This document shows positions 46,901 through 58,344 of a stretch of 64,000 nt of DNA, in pieces. Position 1 is the stretch's first letter. Every line of letters starts with the position of its first letter. Source of the DNA: Phaenicophaeus curvirostris (Eukaryota; Chordata; Aves; Cuculiformes; Cuculidae); assembly GCF_032191515.1 (NCBI RefSeq), contig NC_091394.1, positions 37,600,501 to 37,664,500 of the forward strand. The letters run 5' to 3'. A program made the position numbers and the translations under genes. The notes beneath the pieces are model-generated. The model was not told the origin of the DNA. It searched no databases and was given only the letters and a program-made list of their open reading frames with translations.

Positions 46901-49900
46901 GCCATCTAGGAAGCCTAATGATCAACTCATGGCCATGAAATAGGTGCTATGTGATAACAATGCTTAATAAGGTCTGTGGAGTGGACCAGATTCGGAAATA
47001 TAGCCTGGCAATTAAAGGCTCTCCAGGCTATTTCCATCACCCATGTAGATCTCTTTCCTGACTCATCTCTTGCTGCTTCTTCTCCTGCTCCTCTGTGGAG
47101 CAGGACACATGGTCTTTCAGCACAAGTTGTCCATGTTTGCTACGTGTATGTCTTCTCCCTTGGGGACAGGAGAGGGAGCAGGAGCCTTTGCTCATGCTGC
47201 TGATGTTCTCAGGCCATCCTGCCTGCAGTTCACTTTTGTCTTCAGCATGGGAAATGCACATCTGTGTGAAATGGTGCCAGGTCCCTTCCGTCTGGGCTTT
47301 GGTGGGTGTGTGACTGGCGTGGGTCCTCATCCCAATGAGCATTGAGTGGGCTGGTCTGTGTGTGCTGGTTGGGTGGAGCTGCTGGGGCAGCTGCAGGGAA
47401 TGTTTCCTATCAGTTGTTGATGTGATGTCATGGTTAATCTCCACCGTGGGAACATGCCACTTCCTGCCTTTGAGAGCTATTGCAAACAGCTAGTTGGAAG
47501 ATCCTGTTGAGAAGTGGCACAGGCAATTAAATAAATAGCCAAAATTTAAAAAAAAAATAACCAAAACCAACAAACCAACCAATTATATATATAAAAGCAC
47601 TGCCACTGTGGCTGCTGCCAGGTCAGAAAACTACTATATGTCTCTAGCAGAGCCCATATGTGCCATATGGGCTTTTTCCAAATGCTGTGGTGTTAAACAT
47701 ACTTAGCAGTGACTCGAGAGAAAGCTATCTGGCAGAGAGGAATGAGTCTATTCTCCATGGTCCTTTCCGTCTCTGGGCTCTTTGCTCAGCCTGCCAGCCC
47801 CTGTGTCAGCGGGGTTGGGCTGCCTGTGCTGGCAGCCCAGGGCTGCATCTTGGATTGGGCTGACTGTGGTTCAGACAACATCCCAATGGCTGTTGTGAAT
47901 ACTGAAGCCCCCCAAATGTGCCTAATCCTCCTGGGCAGTGAGATGCCCTGTGAAAGCTGGTAGTTTGAAGAGAAGGGAGGTCATCTGGATCATACATGTG
48001 TGCTCATGCACAGAGTTGCGTCGTTCCCTTGCTTTTCTCTCTTGGATGAAGCTTTAATTCAAAGTTCAAGTCAGTCCCTAAATTTGGTGATCTAATGTTT
48101 TGAGTCTCTCTTTTGTCTTCAAAGGGTGTGAGCTGCTACTGAAGAGCTTCGATAAATTGCCCCAGCCAGTTGTGTTACACATCCACATTATCCTCTTGCC
48201 AGCAGGCAGGCCCTGTGGTCCATCCTGCCTGCTCTAGGGGAGCTGGTGTCACAGTGCAGCAGGAACATGTGTGCAGGGCCATATTGACCACTGTCTTGTG
48301 CGGGCAGGACAGTTTCCCTGGCTGTACTACAAAGCTACACGGCTTCCCATGTCCCACAGGGAGTGACACACCCATACGGATCAAGAAGAGACTGGGAAAA
48401 TGCTGGCTGGCCCTTCTCCTTCCTTACCGACAGTGGCGGTCTACCTAGCTCAGTGTCTGGTCTCTGTACAGCTAGCACAGATGCTGCAGGAGGACCTGGC
48501 AAGCAGATGATGACACCTGTGCACAGCTTTTGTCTGGCCCCCAGCAATTTGTGACTTAGGGACTGCCTGGCCTAGGATTGACATCTTTGTAGTTATTAGC
48601 CCTCCATGCATGCCTTTGACATGAATTTCCCTGGTTGCCTTTTGAACCCATGCCAGTCTATGGTGCCTACAGTGTCCCATTGCAAGGAGGTCCATTGCTC
48701 CGACATTAACAGATGATCTGATGTGCTACCCAACGTGTGTTAGTGTAACATCTACCATCTGCAGAGAAGGACCCAAGCATCCAAAATGATATTACAGAGG
48801 AGACAGCAACTTCCTTCCAAGGTTCCCCCTCCTCAAGTGACACCAAACGCAACAGCTCACTATTGTGCATCTGTGGAAGAACATGTAGGTAGAGTTTAGC
48901 TACAGAAGAGGTCTGTAGCACAATTAAAATCAGACTGTTGTATGTAACAGAGAAAGAGCAGAGAATGGGCCAACCCAAGGGATGCATTTCTGTTCAGAAG
49001 ATGTGCAGGCATCTCAGCCAGAGAAGCTCTGGAAGGAGTCAGGTCATGTCGGGAGTGTCTTGGCTCCTGCCTGGCCTGCTGGAATGACAGTCCTTGAGGG
49101 TATGTATCTGCAGCACCTCCTTTGGGTGTCCAACTTGGTTACCTGTATTCAGAACTGAAAGGAGTAGGCTGCTGACTTAAGCGAAGTAAAAATATCTTCC
49201 TTGTGCTTCTGTGGATCTAATGTGCCTGCAATGTACAGACACTGGGCTACTCTGCCTAGACCTTCACCCTCTTGCAACCATCCTGCTGCAGCAGCAGGTG
49301 CTGGAGGGAAGCCGGTAGCTGCTCTGCCTCCTTTTGCTGTCAGCCCATGGACCACACTCATCCCTTTGCCCACCCAGCCATCCCAAGGGCCCTGACATCT
49401 TCTTTTACACTTTTGCAAGGGTCTGGGAAAGTCATTCCAGCTTGCAGCTGCAATGGCAATTGTTACTTGGGCCTCTGCCCTGGCTGAAATGATGCATTGG
49501 CTGGGTTTCCCAGGCAAGCTGCTTGTACCCTTGCCCTGGTTCTTTGCTTACCATCTGGGAGTCTTCTGCAGGGAGCCACGGGGGCATGCAGCACCCATGC
49601 CAACCCCGCCACCCCAGGAGCTCTGATGGCAGCAGCTTCCATAGCAGTGGGATGCAATTAGCCTAGCATTCTGGCATGGAGGATTTTGCAAAGCAGTAGC
49701 AGACTGAAAGCACAGGTCCTGCTGAGGGGAGATACTGGGTTTTGGAAGCCAGGGCTTGTTCTTGCAATGAGATTGAGAGGAAGCAAACTGAGAAGAGTCA
49801 TGCTGTGGCCACAGGGCTGTTCTATGTAGGGGCAAGGAGAAGGGATTCAAAACTGTAAGACTTATGTCCCTTCCATCATGTTAATCCTGGGTCCCTCTTC

Positions 49901-52900
49901 AGGCACCAAACTGTGCCATTCACTTGCAGCATTTCCATAGCTGAGCTGCCCGACCCCTCATGCCCCAGCATCCTTGCCTTTGTTGATATGTCCTCTGGCA
50001 GGCATTGTGAGTGCAGGCGTGGATTTATCCAGCTCAGTAGTCTCCATTCATCCCTGTCTCTTGCTCTCCTGCTGCGGTGCTGACAACTCATGTATTCCCA
50101 GCACTGTGCTGTGGTTTCTCTCTGACTTTGGGAGCCCATGTGCCAAATACTGCTGCTGAGCCTGCTGACCAGCTGCATCTGGTGCATCCAAAGCCATCTA
50201 GAAGCTGTAGAATGTATGCTCCTCTGTGATGGCTGCCCAGCACTGGTTGTGGTGCACAGATTGGGCTGGTGGTGCAGGGGCAGGGCAGACACCCGCTTCA
50301 CCACTCACATCCTGCATCCCATCCTGCACCCAGTGAGCAAACCACCAGCTCCTGACACCAATGTAGGGATTAAGCATGAAACTGAGGGGTTTACACTGCT
50401 CTCTGTTCACCCCTGGCACAGTAAAGACTCCCTAAAATGGGAGGGTATATCTAGACCTTCCTTAACAGATTCCTGGTCTGTTCTGAAGAACATGGTGTGG
50501 AAACTTGGGGAATTGCTCTGGGAAGTTTGATATTGAACTGCGTGAATCCATGTCAGATTACAAATTCTGGGTTAAGCATAGGACTTCTTTGCCCTCTCTC
50601 TTTGCTTTTTGTCTCTGTGCTGATCTAAACCCCACAGCAAACAGCAGGAGAAATTCCTGCAACTGGCCTGGAGCCCACAGTAATGGTAATGACATATGGA
50701 TGATCATACACCAGGACAGAGCATGTTTGGGCAAAGGAATGGAACTGTAACCTGTTTTGCCAGTCTAAGCTGGTGGTAATTAAGCAACTGATAACAAGCC
50801 TGGGACTTTGATCACCTGTTATGTTTTTAAAAAGGCTCCTCAGGGGCTGAAGACACACTGGGTGATTTAGCACAAGTGTGTGGTGGAGGAGGAAAAGTCT
50901 CTAATGCTGCAGAAGACTGAGGTTAGCCTCAGAAATATCTTACCATCTTGAAAGAATGGTAGTAGGTAAATAGGTATTGGTATTTTGATGCTGTTGACAG
51001 GTACATTGCTTGATTTCTGGAAGTCAGGAGTATTACCTGCCCCAATTTTAATGTGTTTCTGAGATCAGTTGTAATCCTCACCGTGTGTAATGCCTAAGTT
51101 CTATGGGGAAAAGTCTACTTAAGCAATGCGAGGGTTAGCCCTGGTCCTGGGAGCCCAGGCAGCTTTGATGGCCAATGCTCTTTCTGTGAAAGGGTCTTCA
51201 GGCAGAGAGCCTGCCCCTGGGGCAAATTTGAGAAGGTCCCAGGAAGGACACCATACTGGAACTTATTGCTGGACAGCTAGAGACACGATATGTCTAAAAG
51301 CAGCAGCAGCAGCCATACCAGGGCTCTGGCACACGTAAACTGCTTCAGTGGCAGTAATGCTGCCCTCCTCATGTGCATGCTGTGCTGTACATAGGCACTT
51401 GGTACGCAGCTGAAGGAATGCTTTTTTTAATGTGTTGACTCCCTGGAGAGTTGTACCTTGACTTCAGTAGAGGAAAATTTGAGGAAATAGCGTATCCCTC
51501 CTCATACCTCAGAGCTCTGCACTCCTTAGACTCACAACCCACACATTTACCAGATTTAGTCACTGTGGACAGGGCAGAGAAGTTGTGGTGAATTAATTAG
51601 TGACTTGCAGAGCTGTCACAGCCTCCCGAGCTGGGTTATTACCTGTAAAGCCTTAGAATAGTAACTTGCAGCTCTGTAAGCACAAGAACCCCAGTGTTAC
51701 CTGCTGGAAAAAGCCAGCACAGATGCCTAGCCTGCTGCGTCTGCTGCTCTTGGTGGGGAAAAGGGGAAGAACAGGGGAGATGTCCAGAGATGGCGGCTCC
51801 TACTGCTGTTCTGGGGTCCTGCAAGGAATGGCAGTGTTCTGGCATGGAGACAATGGGATGCAGCTGCCTTGGGGTGAGCTGGGCTGGAGCTGCTGAAGCC
51901 TTGCTTTGCCTTGGAGGACTGCAGTTGCTCATATGCTCTTGAAATTCTGATTGTTGTTGATTTTAGATAGTGGTATTTGTTGGGACACTCGCCTTCCATA
52001 GACACCTATGACTGCAATGCGTTAAAAGTGGAAAAGGAACTCCAAGTCTTCTTAACTGTTAGTCTTCTAATTGATCTTACAGAGCTGAGGTGACATCTGG
52101 ACATGACTCCCTTTCCTCCTTTCCTGTGTTACACAGGAGCGTACAAACTTCATCAAAAGTAGACAAGCCAGCTATTCATGTGTCGGTAATACTGAGCACG
52201 CCCAGGAAGGAGGAGGGTAAATAACATACCTGATAAACTTGCTTGAAAATCATAATGCATTTCTTTAAATGTGGCCAATACAGGGAATTATCCTCACTGT
52301 TAAGTTATCTTAAGGGTACCCAGAGAAATGTCTGATAGTCTCCAGGATCCTTATCTGTCAATGAGAGTAGGGAGCTTGAACTCCTTAAACCCTCTTGATG
52401 GCTTCTGCATTTTTTCTCATAAACTGCTACTACAAAAAATAATTTTGGAAGGTTTTGGAAGCTCTTATACATGTTCTTTGGCTTCATTTTTTTGGGGCCA
52501 CAATTACTCCTCTGGCCTGCACTGCTACATACTCTGTTTTCTGCGTGAAATCAGCCTAGCTCTGAAATAGGCTGGAACTCATTAAATTTGAGCAGGATGT
52601 TTGGTTCTGTAGATCTCATTTGAGAGTCAGTTGGTGGTTCTGATATAGCATTACACGTTTACAGTTGTCCTTGGTTGATAATTATGTTCTAAGTCTGTCC
52701 TTCAAATTAATCTGAGTGCATACTCTAAACAGCTCTGCCATGGCTTTGGTTTAAGAAAATTGCTTACAGGAATGACACATTTGTTACTAATCCTCCAGCC
52801 TCTTATAGCCAAATTCTGTAATTCTCTCCCAGACTGGTAATTCTTTCTTATGCAAGCAGACCTACTGACTTCACATTTACTCACCCACCCAGTTCAGATC

Positions 52901-52903
52901 ACC
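46901..52903. other. Unique noncoding sequence, about 6 kb
   Basis: No gene is supported. The segment 47000-51950 is somewhat GC-richer and holds many overlapping open frames on both strands, none recognisable. An A/AT-rich simple patch lies at 47545-47595. Confidence 0.5.
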
Positions 52904-53000
52904 ACTTAAACACATGGTTAATTGTAAACATGTGTTTAAGTCCCATTGACTTCTGTGAGTCTTAAGTGCTGTCTTGAATAGGCACTCTTTTTCAAACCTG
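52904..53000 (+). repeat. Ancient palindromic amniote repeat
   Basis: Arms ACTTAAACACATG (52904-52916) and CATGTGTTTAAGT (52929-52941) are perfect inverted copies across a 12-base loop. They are followed by CCCATTGACTTCTGTGAGTC and TTAAGTGCTGTCTTGAATAG. This matches the pattern 'cttaagtcccattgacttcaatgggacttaagtgct...tgaat' repeated widely in bird and reptile genomes. It appears related in style to the fragment at 38217. The hairpin is seen directly; the family is from memory. Confidence 0.6.
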
Positions 53001-54566
53001 AACTGGAAAATTAAATTTGTCCCCTTGTATAAAAGATCAATTCATCTGTTACACCTCCAAAAGAAAGCTGAAAGTTCTGTTGGATTAAGGCAGGTTATAT
53101 ACTTAGGGTCACAACTGTTGCTTGTCAGGTAAACTGTTATTCTGGAAAGAGCACCCACATTCAGACATGCTAAGGAATAGCCATTTTTGACACTATCTGC
53201 GTGTAGACACAAAATTAATCTCAACTAAATCTGGAAATAATAATTTTGATTTCTGTGATTATTTAGTGCAAAATTTGAAGTAAGGTATAACTAGGACCAC
53301 ATCAAGAAATCTACAGGATTTGAAAATAATGACTAGCAGAAGTAACACTTCTTATATTAAGCAAAATAAAAGGATCGTGTGTGTTTTATTTGGAATGCGT
53401 TGTTGCTACACATTCTCTATTCCCAGTGCAAGCCACTCTAGTAAGGGCATTGGCCTGTCAATTCTTATTAAAAGAAGGAACAGAAAGACAACCAAGTTCT
53501 GGCTGGCCATGTGCATGGACATATGCCACAGATCCTAGGGGAGCAGCATGCCTTTACCTTTGTTTTGGCTGTGCTGAGATCTGACATAGGAGGCAGAGGT
53601 GGTTAAAGCTGAACGTGGGTGGGATTACTTTCAACCTTCCTTTGCATCCCTCCCTCTTGCGTATTTTGTGCTAGACAAAATAGTGTGCTGCAAGCAATAT
53701 TAGAGGGTAATCAGGTAGAGGGCAGTTGCAACACCCTTCTGCTTTCAAGCATGCTCGTGTTAGAGCCAAACAGTGCAACACCTATGTGCTTCTGGTTTAA
53801 TTTAGCTTCATGACAGTAACTTGAGCAGATAGTGCTCACTTGGGGTGAACAAGAGTGACCATAATCCAGGCACATCTGCAAGCATGGTCACTAGGGACTC
53901 CTCAGAGGTTGATGTGAACTGGAAGGCTCTTCATAGCTTTGCAATGAGCAATGTGTGCTGTGTTCAGGTTGCAGGACAGACTGCTGTGGGTACCAGCTTT
54001 ACATCAATGTATAAAGTGGGGCTGAGAAACTCTATGTAGGAAAACAGGCGTACAGCCAGCAATCAGCCCAAAGAATCATACTTCTGGCACAAAGCAAGCA
54101 GAAAGGAAATACTACCAAGTCTCTTTTACTCTCAAAAGCAGTAAAAGAAAGGGTTAACCTTTAAAAACATTTTTGCCAGTTACTTGGCTTTCCCATTACA
54201 TCAGTCCTCTCAGTTTCTATAGACCCTTGAAGAACAACATTAGTAATAACTAACCTCATGTCGTTCATTTAATCCTGATTTTTCCTTTGGGCCTTTGAGG
54301 AAAATCACAATTTCCCCTGTGCTAATTTTCACTTTGAATTTGGAGTCTGAAAATTTGTATGTAGGACATTGCAAAAGAGTCCTGGGACAGCAAAAAGATT
54401 TTTGCTTCTCATGTTTGCAGAACACTTGGCAATAGTTGTGTGACAGCATTTTAATTCTTTACCAGCACTGCAGATCTATGCATGCATGTGATGCATATTG
54501 TGTGCACAATGGGATATTCCTAAATGTTCAGGTGTATTATTTTTAATGCACAAGCCAAATGCATAC
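53001..54566. other. Unique noncoding sequence
   Basis: No gene, RNA or further repeat is supported. Confidence 0.5.
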
Positions 54567-55124
54567 ATAGAATCATAGAATCCCTAGTTTGGAAAAGACC
54601 TTTGAGATTATCAAGTCCAACCATACCTGTTTGCTACTAAATCACATCCCTAAGCACTTCAACTACCTGTCTTTTAAATAGCTCTAGAGATGGTGACTCC
54701 ACCACCCCCCTGGGCAGCCTCTTCCAGTGCTTGATAACCCTTTCAGTGAAGAAGTTTTTCGTGATGTCTAATCTGAACCTCCCCTGGTACAGCTTGAGGC
54801 CGTTCCCTCTCGTCCTATCACCTGTCACTTGGGTGAAGAGACCAACAACCACGTCTCTACAACCTCCTTTCAGGTAGTTGTAGACAGTGATAAGGTGTCC
54901 CCTCAGCCTCCTCTTTTCTAGGCTAAACAACCCCAGTTCCCTCAGCCGCTCCGCATAAGACTTGTTCTTCAGCCCCTTCACCAGCTCTTCTCGGGACACG
55001 CGCCAGCACCTCCATGTCTTTCTTGTAGCAAGGGGCCTGAAACTGAACACAGGATTCGAGGTGTGGCCTGGCCAGTGCTGAGCACAGGGGCACAATCACT
55101 TCCCTGCTCCTGCTGGCCACCTGT
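54567..55124 (-). mobile_element. CR1 LINE, intermediate-age copy, 5'-truncated
   Basis: The plus strand starts ATAGAATCATAGAATCCCTA and continues as the reverse complement of a CR1 3' end. The minus-strand ORF2 terminus is well kept from about 54985 to the stop near 54639: LRELGLFSLEKRRLRG, VTGDRTRGNGLKL, FFTERVIKHW and SLELFKR are readable. Upstream the frame breaks at about 54990-55010, where several bases of the segment after the LVKGL motif are missing; SREVIVPLCSALARPHLESC continues in another frame. Sequence similarity to CR1 ends near 55124. The subfamily differs from both the young copies and the 34307 copy. Confidence 0.93.
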
Positions 55125-57479
55125 AGGCCATATGACTGCTTCACGTAGTTCAGAGGTGCTGGGGAATGTGACATTTATACACACGTTTGCCCCTCTTCCA
55201 GCAGCATCCTTTCTGATGTCACTCATCACGTTTCTAAAACATCGCTTCCATGAGTAGCAGCAAAACGTTGTTTCATTATGCGGGAAAAAAACTTGGTAAG
55301 AGAAGAGGGGACCTATCTTTGGGAGGATAACACACTCCTTACTTGTGAGTACGCTTCAATCCTGTGAGTGCTATTTGCACAAGAGCACAGCACCCTTTTT
55401 ATCATGCCAGGTAAATGCCAAGATCTGGATGGTTACTAGACTAGAGCATCCCAGAGTGCTCCAGATGTTCCTGAAGAAGGGCCTAATCATGTGAACACCA
55501 GATGTAGTGCTTCTAATAGGGCCCTAAAGGCTGGCTTGTCACAGCAGTGGCCTTGCAGGGATTTGACAAGAGGTTAGCCGTTTCTGTAGGTCGGCCACAC
55601 TATTCCTTGCCAATCCATTGGAATGTCCTATGCACCCTCAACAAAGGAAAGATGCTGAACAAACATGGTTGCAAAACCCTCAGACCCGTGGTCTCACTTG
55701 GTATTTTCTTTATCCTAACAGTTTATCTTTTTCTTGTGTGATTTTTCTTACTTTTTTTTCTGTATTTTTCCCCCCGTGTGCGCTTTGAGGCTTCTGTTTA
55801 ACTCCCTCATAGAGCAAACAAAAGAGTTGAATAAACTTGCTGGTTTCATGGCTTGTTGATAATTACACGATAGCCCTCTCCATTGGATTCTTGGTTTAAA
55901 ATAAAAAAGTAAGAGGAAGGGAAAAAAGAGCTTTTGTCAGCCTCGATAGCACTATTCACTGTTTTACCAGCAAGTTACAGTGAGAACATCAGCTTCCTGT
56001 CCTTTCATTGAAGCTCATTGATCTTTCTCCATAGTAAACAGAACTGCTCTAGCTTTTGTTTGACTTGTGTTCCCCATTTGTGTGGTTCATTTCAGGGATG
56101 AAAAGTGCTGTTGTGGCCCTCCTGCAGAAGGAGAACTGGGGTAATGGCAGTGGGACAATGTGTGCAGCGGCTGCTGGAGGGGTAAACTGGGCAGTCAGGC
56201 CACTACCATAAACACAGTGGCCTTCGGGGAAGGGACGTGGAAAGGCTGTGGCCAAGCATCCTGGAGCTAAGCAGAAATGGGATTTCAGGCTTGACATTGC
56301 TTGCCTCTTCCTTTAGATCAGCCCTGTGCAGAGCAATGCTGGCTAAAGGATGGATGGCAGAACTTGCTTGTCCTAATGAGAAACAAAACCCTCAATGGCA
56401 TCCAGGAGGTAGGAGGGATGTGGCAGCAGATCTGAGATCTCATTCTGGCTTTATTGCTCATTCGTTTATCAGTTAATTACAATAAAAACAAGGGTGATGA
56501 AATGTTTGTCATCCAAGTTGGGGAAGTGTGCTGGAGCTGCAAAACCAGCCATGGTCCTTCCATGGAACCTTTAATGAGGGAGGTTCCTGTGCTGTAAGAA
56601 GATGGGTATGGGGGAAGACCATTTTGGGTGGGTAAGGTACTAAATATGGAGCAGGACTGAGGCTGAACTGGCAGAGCTTGTGCCAGGGAAGCACACAGAT
56701 GAGGTGGTTGAGTGGGAACCCTGGAAAGAAACAAGCCTTTTCTTTTTCCTTCTTTTTAGTCCCAGTCATTGGAGTGAGCGATGCTTTAGAAAACAGAGCA
56801 GAGATTTGGGGTTTCCCTTGATGACAGTAATAGGGTCCAAAAAGGTGTGACTGCTGGCAGAAATTAAATGTATGCTTTGTCTGATCTGAAGAGCATGAAA
56901 CAAAGAGTTTACTTGCCCTCTCCAGCCCTTCAAGCTGCATTTAAGCAAGGAAACTCTTCCTTGTTGACTTTCATTGTGTGCAGGTATTTTTCTTGGCCAT
57001 ACCCTCCCTGGAATTTGAAAAGTTTAAGTAAAAGAAATAATGTAGCAATTCTCAGGGAAATTTTTCCTGTGAAATCCCAAATCCAATGAAATAGAGATTT
57101 GTTGATTTTTCTTTCATTGTTTCATTTCAATAGCAAAGCTTGATTTCAGTAGGATTCTGGGCTTTCTTATTTGCTACTTATCTATCTTGCAGTAATGTAT
57201 AGGAGACTTGGCTATCAACCATAACTTTATGATGCCAGGCACTTGGCACCTATAGAACAAAACCTTGAGCTTTCCCCATGAAAGTCTGCAGTTATGGCTA
57301 CATACATTAATATTTCCTGGTTTGGTGTTGTCTCCTAATAGCCAAGCAGAAATGCTCCTTAGCAGCTGAGCTCTGAGTGCAGGTTGTGCTACATTTTTCT
57401 CTAAAAATATGTGAAAGTAACTAAAGCAAGTAGATGCAGGGATGTATCTGTACCGATATCAATATCTTTTCAGATTCAG
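55125..57479. other. Unique noncoding sequence
   Basis: No gene is supported. Frames such as 56509-56940 (minus, 143 codons) overlap others on both strands and show no known domain. Confidence 0.5.
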
Positions 57480-57875
57480 ACTGAGAGAGAGGGATTGTTC
57501 AGCCAGGAGAAGAGAAGGCTCCAGGAAGACATTTATAGCAGCCTTCCAGTACTGAAAGGAGGCTAAAGGAAAGCTGGGGAGCGGCTCTTTATCAGGGAGT
57601 GCAGTGGCTGGATGAGGGGTAATGGTTTTAAGCTGAAAGAGGGGAGATTTAAATTAGATATTAGGAAGAAAATTTTTTACTGTGAGGATGGTGAGGCACT
57701 GGAACAGGTTGACCAGAGAAGTTGTGGATATCCTGTCACTGGAAATGTGCAAGGCGAGGCTGGATGAGGCTATGAGCAACCTGATCCACTGAATGTTGTC
57801 CCTGCCCATGGCAGGAAGGTAAGAACTGGATGATCTTTAAGGTCTCTTCCAACCCAAACCATTCTATGATTCTAT
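57480..57875 (+). mobile_element. CR1 LINE 3' end, old
   Basis: The plus strand reads GGGATTGTTCAGCCAGGAGA, then AGGAAGAAAATTTTTTACTG, CACTGGAACAGGTTGACCAG and finally CCATTCTATGATTCTAT, two of the terminal octamers. This is the CR1 ORF2 terminus and 3' end of the same older type as the copies at 5621 and 34307. The frame is broken throughout, with no long ORF2 segment remaining. About 400 bases survive. Confidence 0.92.
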
Positions 57876-58136
57876 TGCTGAGGTGCTCTAATGGATTTGG
57901 GTAATTCATGTTACCATACAGAGCTTAAGCAGACCGTTGCAGCACCTTGAGTTTGAACAACAACTTATCTTTCTTCTTCTTCCTCTTTTATTACCATTGA
58001 TGAACTTTTTTGCTTCTCAGGCATAGTTTTTGCATGTGATTAGCCAATATATTTTTCCCTGAAACTTGTAGCAGGAAACCTTTGCAATATAATTTGCCTA
58101 GACCCTTTCAGATTCCTATAACCTGTTTTTGTGCAG
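57876..58136. other. Unique noncoding sequence
   Basis: Short stretch between the CR1 end and a candidate exon. It ends in an acceptor-like CCTGTTTTTGTGCAG. Nothing else is seen. Confidence 0.5.
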
Positions 58137-58344
58137 GGCATGCAAAATGTGGGAAATCTTGGGACAGAGCAGAATAAAACTGGATTGTTGTCAGCTACAA
58201 TGTCAAATAGAGTTCAAATGTTGTGGTGGCTAAAATCTCATTTCAAAATAATTTTTAAAAAGCCAAATCTGAAATGCAGAAATTTTCAGAGATTTGACAC
58301 AACTCGGTCAAATGCTAACCCTCTATTCACTGCTGTTATTGTAG
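58137..58344 (+). other. Weak candidate exon (unidentified)
   Basis: The 208-base segment follows an acceptor CCTGTTTTTGTGCAG and ends before a consensus donor GTAAGT at 58345. One frame is open across it, beginning GMQNVGNLGTEQNK and including WWLKSHFKIIFKKPNLKC and ANPLFTAVIV. Both splice sites are of good quality. The translated sequence is not recognised, and lysine/asparagine-rich AT-biased composition is also what chance frames show. In 64 kb such coincidences are expected, so the call is weak. Confidence 0.18.
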
